A stretch of DNA of 64,000 bases, taken from assembly GCA_014218235.1 (NCBI GenBank), contig CM024766.1, forward strand, positions 20,619,346 to 20,683,345, in the 5' to 3' direction. How positions within the stretch are numbered: position 1 is the first letter of the stretch; the number at the start of each line of letters is the position of its first letter. A program made the translations under genes and the position numbers. Shown piece after piece: positions 56,627-64,000 of this stretch. The DNA comes from Colocasia esculenta (Eukaryota; Streptophyta; Magnoliopsida; Alismatales; Araceae). The notes under the pieces were generated by a model. That model was not told the DNA's origin. It made no database searches and worked only from the letters and a program-made list of their open reading frames with translations.

Positions 56627-58384
56627 TGTAGTACCTCGGAAAATCCATTAATTTAAAATTTATGGATAAATTAAAATTTTATCAGTTAATAAAATCAACC
56701 AGTTAAAAAGGTACGCATTATTATCACATGCGTATAAACCCATATAAAAATTCCGTAAAAATAATAATTTTACTTTAAATAATATTCTCTAATGACCTAT
56801 CAAGAAATTTGGGCACAGAAAAATCATTTGGACTTAGTTTAAGAATTTATGCGACTTATCAGCATAATTAGGGAATAAGTCAGAGAACTCATTATTTTAT
56901 GAGCTAAAGTGGATTATAAATTAAAATAAATGAATGAGTAGACTTTAAATAATATGGGTTGATAGCCTATTATGATATTTGGACCAATGGACAATCTTGG
57001 CCCATTAATAAATTCTTTAATAAAGAGGATAATTAAAAACTCATTAAGTAAAGTGAAAATGGGTTGTACAATTAGGCTCACATGAGATATTGGGCCAAGA
57101 GTAAGAGCCCAAATGATGAAGATTAGACATACTGGCATAAAGAATATTAAATTGAATTAAAAATATGAAATTACTTGAATAAGTGTGATAAATAAAAATA
57201 AAGGGTGAATAATTGGAATTAAATCAATACCCATTAAGTTAAATTAGTAATGGGTTTTATTAATGGTCCTAACATAGATTGTTGGGCCCAAATATGAAGA
57301 GCCTATATCATGATATGGGAGTTAAATGAGTGAAATTCGTATTAAATATAGTAATAATTAGAAAAAGGGAGTAGATAAATAATAAATGACATATAAATAT
57401 CCTAAAAAGAGTCCTAGACTTACCCTAACCTATTACCTACGAAATTAGATTTCTCCCTAAGCCAATTAGTAGATAAATGCTAGAATAGGGGAGATAAAAT
57501 GTGGAATTCGGAGTTAAGTAATAAATAAATTAAAAAGGGGTAAGATAAATACTAAAAAAGATTATAAATATCCTAAAAAGAGTCTTAATCCTATCCTAAT
57601 CCATTACCCACGACCCTAATTAGGAGATAAAGGAGAGAAATTAGGTGATAAATAAGGAAAATTCGAATTTAATAGGAAAGGAAGAGTTTTAGAAAGGATG
57701 GACTCTTGTAGCAACCCATACACCTCCCATTCGGCCCTATCAACCCCTTAGAACGAGGTGGGAGCTCTGGAGGACGAAGGAGAAGGCTGTGGATGTGAGG
57801 AGCAAGGAGAGGAAGGCTTGGAGCAAGGAGGGTTTTCTTAATTTCATCCACAACCCTAGGTTTTCATTGCCCATGAGAAAAGGTAGGCAATCTCTCAAGC
57901 CAAATCCATGTAAAAATTATCCTAGGAAGACTTCATTTCTCGAGCAAAAGTCCTCTAGTTTCGCTCTATTTTGATCTCCCATGAGGGAGAATTAATTCTT
58001 TGAATCTCTGTCAGTTCCATGTACCCGACTCTTCATGTTTACTCTTAAACCTCAAGCATACATAACCCCATGCCATGAGAAAATTCTCATAAATACTACA
58101 TCATGTTAGCTTTCAAACGCCTCTGGTTTGCCTAATTTCATCATGTATCCATCTCTCATTAATTCGTTGAACCTTGACTGCGCATATTTAGGTCATCAAA
58201 ATGTAACTTGATCAAAGTATGCCTAAACCTTGTCTATTCTCAAATTAATTACGCATGTTGATAGATCTATATGTCTACTTTCGTTTAAAACTAGTTTTGT
58301 GATTTTTGGATCACCGTGCGATTTTATATGGAATTTAGAATGGCCAGGTATCAAAGAGGATGCACCCTAGAAAAAGGGGAAAAG

Positions 58385-58575
58385 GGGCGACCCTAGCTGA
58401 TATCGCGTCGGCACGATCCGCCGCGATGTCAGGGGGTCGCGCCGGGCTGTGGCATCACGTCAAAAATGCGGTGGCGTAAGCCGCCGCGATTACCATCCCG
58501 GACCGGGCTAGACCGGCCGGTCCACCTGACGCGCCCGGCCGCCCCGTCGCGATCTGAATCGCGACGGGTAGGCCC
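58385..58575 (+). repeat. CpG-rich block with inverted repeat in the solo LTR
   Basis: Words such as 'atcgcgtcgg', 'gccgcgat', 'ggtcgcgcc' and 'cgtcgcgat' in 190 bp. 58543-58568 is a perfect inverted repeat with 11-base arms ('cccgtcgcgat' and complement) around CTGA. It corresponds in place to 9040-9225. Confidence 0.78.
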
Positions 58576-59243
58576 GCCGTGATTTAAAGAATTCTGCTAT
58601 AACTATAAATTGTGCATATGCCCCTGCTGTTTAGGCTATATACCTCTTATTTAGCCATGATTAAACCATGTTATAGATAATTTGACTTGGTAAATTAATA
58701 AATGGTAATAATGATATAAATTCAATTATTTAAAAGACATTTTCATGATTTATCATAATCTCATGATTTCTTTACACTTACACACACATATATAACATTA
58801 TTATTTGCCATTTGACCCTAATAATTTATGCAATAATGTATATGGTAAATTAGCGAAATAAATGACTAAATTTTCCTATTTAATTATATACTTGTTTTCG
58901 TTTTATACGCGTGTTATGGATACCGTTACCGTTTTCCCTCGGCCTTCGAGCACTCGAGGCACGACGGACCAATTTTCTACACAGTTTTTCTTGACTTGGA
59001 CCACCTCTCCATCGGGAATACTCTCGACTGGGCCAGGGACTCCTTGTCAAGACCTCCGTAAGTCTTCTTGGCTTTGGCGCACGTCCATTGCCGACGAGTT
59101 GGTTGTACCTTTAAAACCCGTTGAACTCTTAGGGATCAGTACGATCCAAAACGGCCTTAGTGAGTTCTCTCTTACCTTGGGATCACGCCAGACCATCTAG
59201 CTAGTGTTCATAGCGCGGCTAATGGGCGGATGTGACTTCTACC

Positions 59244-59631
59244 TAGGGTTGTAAACGGGTCGGGTTCAGAACCGGAAACACAGATTCCGATACCGATTCT
59301 GATAACCGAAATATGGTTCCGATTCTGATTCTGATTCCGATAAGAATAGTTAATTCCGATTTCGTTCCGATTCCGATAACATTACCGGAACTGAAATTCC
59401 GATAAGGTAAGATGTTTATCATAATTTTACCTTGAGTTTATGATAATTTATCGGAATAACCGATACCGATACCGATTCCGATTATTTTTTCGATTCCGAT
59501 TCCGATAACTTATCGGAATATCCGATACCGATTCCGATAAGCTATCGGTATCATTTTCCGATTCCGAAACCGATAATTTTTATCGGTATCGGGTCGAAAT
59601 ATCGGATTATCGGGTTCCGTTTACACCCCTA
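59244..59631. mobile_element. hAT-type MITE, copy 2, 388 bp
   Basis: Same termini and word content as 52603-52969. CTTCTACC at 59236-59243 and 59632-59639 is a perfect 8-bp target duplication. The related LTR of the first element (~9850, 'gttccacctgattg') shows the empty site. Confidence 0.93.
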
Positions 59632-60839
59632 CTTCTACCTGACTGTCGGTACCCGACCTAGTGTCGTGCAACTGTTACTATCGTGATTTAACGTTGTTTT
59701 ACGATTATACCCCTATCTCATCTACTATCCTTGTACTCTCATCTATTCACGTTCACTCTACTATCTCGTCTATTCATCTATTACTCTCTTGAGACTCTTG
59801 AGCTATTGTGGCTCCCATTGCTTGTACTATACTTGACTGTCTAGCGCCATAATATGGGTCTTGTGACTCTACTATATCAAATGCATACTGTAAAGGGCAC
59901 AGAGAGTGTCCAAGGGGCTCCAATCTAGTCCTGGGGGCAAAGAGCCACCCTAAAATACCTGCAGGGGCTATTAACGGTGTTTTGCATTGCACCGGCTCTG
60001 ACTATCTCTACATTGGCTAGACATCAAACTATTATACTATTAGTCTGAGGAGTTCAGTCGTACTGTATCATTTCAGTGCTATTACTGTGCTAGCACTGAC
60101 TGTTATAATATTAGTCTGAGGAGTTCAGACATACTGTACTATCGTTAAACGGCTACTGTCCTAAAGTGGCTATTGTCGTACTCTTTTAGTGCACTGTGGT
60201 GTAACCATACACGTTATCTCATTTCGCGCTATCTCATTATATGGTCATTTCTCTATCAACCTAGTTTTGCCATACTCTTGTAAAATGTATTATCGTTCAC
60301 ATGTTATCGCATTCTATCATTCTTTTGATATAGTATGCCATCAATCTCTTGTTATCTTGTGCTATTACTCTCTTGACTATACTTGATCGTTCTCTCTAGT
60401 TAACCTGTGTTACAAGACATTAATCACTTAAAGCATGCTTGTTTACACGAGATATTAAGTCCTACTGAGCGTTATCGCTCACCCTTCGTTATTTGTTATT
60501 GTGTTTTCAGGTAAGTCAAGTGATGACCTTACACACAACAACGGGAATGGACTGGAGTGATGAGTGTCCTGGAGTCATAGCAATGGATTATCCCCAGTAC
60601 CCTAGAGTTAGTTTAATTAGTTGTTTAGTTATCATTTCCAAATGTAATGATGCTATTGAGCCCTGTGTTTTGGCTCTGAATTAGTGGTTGTAATAGTTTA
60701 GATGAATTATCAATAAAATGATGAGTTTATTGCAATTATTGTTCATTAGATGCTCTGATATATGCGAATGTATGCGCAGTTTACGTTACCATACACGTTG
60801 TTCATGCCTCCCCGATTTATTTCACTCAAAGACATAGAA

Positions 60840-61640
60840 TGATCGTGAACTGTGCGGCAGAGCGTGTCCAGATCCTGCACTCAAAGACTGTCAAGCAACA
60901 AATAATAGGATGAAGCATGTAAACAATGTTACTTGAAAAATGTGGCGGGAAGGCTGGACGCCGTTCAATAATGAATCGCGTCCAATGGGTTGGACGCGCT
61001 TATATCTATTGACCCAGAGTGAGGGAGGGTTTGACCATGACCATCATTGCCAAGAACTATAATCATTCTTGTATTCCATGAAATTTTGTCAAAGATGGTT
61101 ACATGAAAAGCCAAAACGCCCACACTCTTGAACACCAAGAGGCATCCAAGGTCCAACCTTCATTAAAGTGTACATGTTTGGTATCATCGCTAATCCTGTC
61201 GTTTCAAACTCTACAGAGAGGACTTAAGAGTGTGACACATGTCAAATTCTCTCTGATGAAGTCCTTGGTGAGCCTCTGTGGTATAGCCAATTTGGTGGCG
61301 AAGCCAGGAAGTAACACCTTGAAGAGCTTGAACCTGCGAGGATTTATGATGATGTGCTACAGTAACTGTTACACCTTGAATCCTTCTTGCTCCTCATGAA
61401 GTTGGAGTGCCATTTTGAACTTCCTTGGTCTTCATGAATTGAAAATAATGAGCCTTGTGAAGACCCCTTTATCTGCGTCCAGTGGGGACGCCGTGTTTTT
61501 ATTTTTTTTAATGGCGTCCTCTACTGCCAACGCTTTTCAATGATGAATCGCGGCTTATGCATTGGACGCGATTTGAGCCATCCTCTTGGATTTGACAGTT
61601 TTTGCTCTACTCCTTTAATGGGAACATGGGAGGTATGGGA
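60840..61640. other. GCGTCC-word region upstream of the mobile-domain gene
   Basis: GCGTCC or GGACGC words occur at ~60950-61000 and ~61475-61575, with an inverted repeat at 60977-60998 (arms 'cgcgtccaa' and 'ttggacgcg'). 61020-61440 between them has plus- and minus-strand frames up to 98 codons without a known domain. Confidence 0.5.
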
Positions 61641-61815
61641 ATACCTGAACAAGATAACATATCCGGGTTTTCCTTTTACATTTTCTTTTCATGCACCCAT
61701 ACTCCCTTCTTCCTTTTTAAAGGGTGAAAGCTCTTTCTCTTTTGAGAGAAGGGGAAGAGAAGGTGAGAGAAGGAGGAGAATTCTTTTTTAGGAAAGGAAG
61801 AAGAACATTGGAAAG

Positions 61816-63298
61816 ATGGAGTATGGTGGTTCATCTTCTTCAAAGGGAGTAAGAGGAGAGGGCTTCCAAAGGCTAAGTCAAGTGGGAGGCCACATTGCAA
61901 GCTTGTCCAAGCAAAGTTGGTAAGTGGATGTGATTTGATTTTGACTTTGATTTGCTTTGACATGCTTTTAACGTTTTGTTTGGTGTTCTTCCTTCTTGCT
62001 TTTCTTTTCTTTTCTCTCCTCCTATTTCTTCCAATGACACGGCTGATTCCTCCAATCCTGACCATGCACAAACCTTCCCGTACCATGCCATAACTACCCA
62101 TCGCCCATGCACTTAGGATTACCCGCTCTTCCCGGGCAACCGACGCTACATGCGTCTCCCATGGCTTCAACAACTTACCTCTGTTATTAGCCCTGATATG
62201 ACCGCTATCCTTAGAAGATGGGGGATTAACAACCTTGCCATTCATGCTAAGAGATACCACGAGGTCCACCTTGATTGGGCAGCTCTCGGGGCATTGATCG
62301 AACTATGGCATCCTTAAACCAACACATTCCTCTTCCGAACCTTTGAAGCCTCCGTTCTTTTGGAAGAGGTTGAAATATTATTAGGTTTGAAGCGAATGAA
62401 GCAAGGCAAAGAAGATGAAATGGCGATCATGCCGAGGTGCTATACGAGCAAGGTGGTGCTCGAGAGCTTCATGGATCCATGGGAGGCCCAAGATGTCCGG
62501 GCCGACAAAGGGATCAACTTACAAAAAATGGCGGCCTGGACCATGAGGGAGCTACCAAGGGCCGGCGATGACGAGAGATTAGAAGAGGTAATGAAGGGAT
62601 TTGCTATTTGCATGGTGAGTGCGCTCCTCTTTCCTTCGCTTGACAACATTTTGGAAGAGGATCAACTTGGCGCTGTGTGCGCCATTTAGGAGGGCGAGAG
62701 GTTGGGACCGGCGGTGCTAGCCTTCCTTTACAGCGGGCTTATGGCGGCGAGCTTGGGTAGGCCTCCTTATGGATCAATGCTTTTACTTACATGCTGGACT
62801 GACCTACACTTTAAGTTTTGCTTGAGCAATGAGGTTACAAGCTCGTCCTGGATTTTCTCCAAGAGTCCGCTTAAGCACTTGGACCATATCGTGGGCTTAG
62901 AAGGACGCGTGGCGAACCGAGCGCCACAACTCAAGACGCGGGTGGATTGGCATGACTACTTCCGAGACATGCCCGAGAGCGCCTTTACTTGTATTTCGGC
63001 ACCACTTCTTGCCCGAGATGTGCGGACCCGACTAGCATCCGGCGTGGACTTGCGATTGATTGGAGCATCTGAGTTTGTCCTCTACAATCCACACCGCTGC
63101 CTTCCTCAGCTCGGACTTCCACGACGCGTCTTCTAAGGACCATCTCATTTCCTGCCGATTAAACGGCGAGCCATTGGGACCAACAACGATAGCGAGGAGG
63201 TGAATACTGTCAAAGCAATGTGGAAGGTTTGCTCATTTAGGAGGCTGGTCCCAAATGTGGAGGAGACCGAAAATGATTGGATGAATTATGTACAGTAA
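61816..63298 (+). pseudogene. Plant mobile domain (PMD, MAIN-like) gene, broken
   Basis: After a purine-rich leader, ATG at 61816 opens a 35-codon exon ending at a donor (GT at 61920-61921); an acceptor-like CAG-poor 'cttag' is at 62112-62116. Then 'YMRLPWLQQL', 'LRRWGINNLAIHAKRYHEVHLDWAALGALIELW' type text (~62148-62315) and 'EEVEILLGL' (~62365) follow the layout of PMD proteins (PF10536): helical start, W-x-L-I-E-x-W, then the V.ILLGL box. Further similarity runs over 62400-62689 and 62690-63136 ('AVLAFLYSGLMAAS', 'LLLTCWTDLHF') to ~63298. Stops at 62316 and 62687, and 63134, break it, and the frame from exon 1 does not fit exon 2 exactly. PMD proteins act in silencing and meristem upkeep, and many copies ride in transposons; this one sits among GCGTCC words, so I favour a transposon-borne copy. 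Confidence 0.6.
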
Positions 63299-63900
63299 CT
63301 TAAGAAACTGTGGCCCAAAGTGGCCATTTGTAAACGGCGTGATTGAATCCTCAATGAGAAATAAATCGTTTCCTTAATAAGGCCAAGAATGTCCCTTAAA
63401 CTTGATTGCTTCATCCAAACTACTTGAATTCTCTCCTCAAACTTGGGCCTCGGGTGGCACTTTTAAACCGCGTCCAATACAGAAAACGCCTTTCTTTCCG
63501 AATATGCGTCCAATATGAGTGCCGCCTTTCTTTCCGAATAGCGTCTGGCATCCCGGACGCCTTTCAATTTGTACTTTTTAAAATTTGAAACGACACACGC
63601 CTTGGATTCTGTGCCAAGTCATGATTTCTTTTGAATCGCAGCCTACATCCCAGATGCTGTTCTGAATGACTTTTCCAATTTTGTGTCGACATCTCGGACG
63701 CCTTCAGGATTTCAAATTTCAGCGCTTAGACGTCCACGCCAATGCAATGATTGCTTCCTGAATCACGTCGTGTGGGACGGACGCAATGAAAGGCATTATT
63801 CCCATCTGCTGCATTGGATGCGTTTTTCTAAAACTCACTGGGGCGAAAACGCCCGAGGGCGCGATGGTTCCGGCTACTTCTCCTTTCTTTCCTTCTCGAA
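63299..63900. other. GCGTCC-word region downstream of the mobile-domain gene
   Basis: Ten or more GCGTCC/GGACGC/ACGCC words at 63465-63870, including two copies of 'gcctttctttccgaata'. No coding domain. Its style equals 55200-55640 and 60950-61575. Confidence 0.55.
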
Positions 63901-63978
63901 ATCCCCTCTCTAACCCATCTCTCATCTCCCCCTAATCTCTTTTTTCTTCCTCTAAACTTCTCATCTTCTCGCTTCTAA

Positions 63979-64000
63979 TGGAGAAATCGGTGGCCTTCAA
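63979..64000 (+). CDS. Possible gene start, cut by window end
   Basis: After a pyrimidine-rich stretch (63880-63975, typical of plant 5' leaders), ATG at 63979 opens a frame (MEKSVAF) that runs off the window. Too short to identify. The set-up resembles that of the mobile-domain gene start at 61816, so it may belong to the same kind of unit. Confidence 0.3.

Larger units (their letters stand above)
56627..60834 (+). mobile_element. Tekay-like solo LTR, 4.2 kb
   Basis: Starts 'tgtagtacctcgg', ends 'caaagaca', flanked by TAGAA at 56622-56626 and 60835-60839, a perfect 5-bp target duplication. It aligns with the LTR of the first element in U3, leader ('aaaggtaggcaatctc' ~57880), CpG block (58385-58575), 'gagcgttatcgctcaccc' (60466) and the 'tagtggttgtaa' tail (60683). 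It is longer because of a hAT MITE (59244-59631) and a longer U3. The site of the TATA box reads 'gcaacccata' (57711), so the promoter looks lost. Confidence 0.88.

Overview
The window is a gene-poor, repeat-dense piece of a flowering-plant nuclear genome. The evidence is plant-type Ty3/gypsy chromovirus (Tekay/Del-like), Athila-like and Tat/Retand-like LTR retrotransposons, SIRE-like Ty1/copia LTRs, CACTA and hAT DNA transposons, MITEs, and remnants of plant-only gene families (a CLASSY-type SNF2 remodeller and a plant mobile domain protein). I found no intact host gene, tRNA, rRNA or CRISPR. The species cannot be named from this sequence.

Layout, left to right. 1-318: end of a SIRE-like copia LTR, inserted into the 5' LTR of a Tekay-like element. 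319-10848: that Tekay-like element, with a 5' LTR remnant split by a 2.2-kb Athila-like solo LTR, an iMet-type primer site, a frame-broken gag-PR-RT-RH-INT-chromodomain region, a PPT and a 2.9-kb 3' LTR. 10849-12112 and 12113-24692: 3' part and LTR of a second gypsy element. Its LTR is split by a ~9.9-kb minus-strand Athila-like element (13071-22966) with two ~3.05-kb LTRs and a GTTAC target duplication; that element has lost RT, RNase H and most of integrase. 24693-28448: a copia-type LTR, two MITEs and an unassigned island. 28449-39471: a CACTA cluster with minus-strand transposase remnants, a nested 302-bp mini-CACTA, a SIRE-like solo LTR with a dense AACGATT array, a pseudogene of a CLASSY RdDM remodeller, and a second CACTA terminus. 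39472-44441: mostly unassigned, then a MITE and the 5' LTR and leader of a minus-strand Tat/Retand-like element. 44442-56626: Tekay-like LTR fragments, an Athila-like solo LTR, a hAT MITE and a ~21-bp repeat array. 56627-60834: a 4.2-kb Tekay-like solo LTR containing a second hAT MITE. 60840-64000: a broken plant mobile domain gene between sequences dense in a GCGTCC word, and the start of another possible gene.

The elements form a nest, so insertion order can be read from target duplications and split LTRs. Several families carry their own short-word arrays in non-coding parts: TCGCGA and GTCGACTCTC in Tekay-like LTRs, AACGATT in the SIRE-like LTR, ATTCCGAT in the hAT MITEs, GCCGCGGAC in CACTA ends and GCGTCC around the mobile-domain gene. 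Related Tekay-like LTRs keep a CpG-rich inverted repeat at the same place although its sequence differs. The items most worth following are that hairpin, the CLASSY fragment between CACTA ends, and the GCGTCC-flanked mobile-domain gene.
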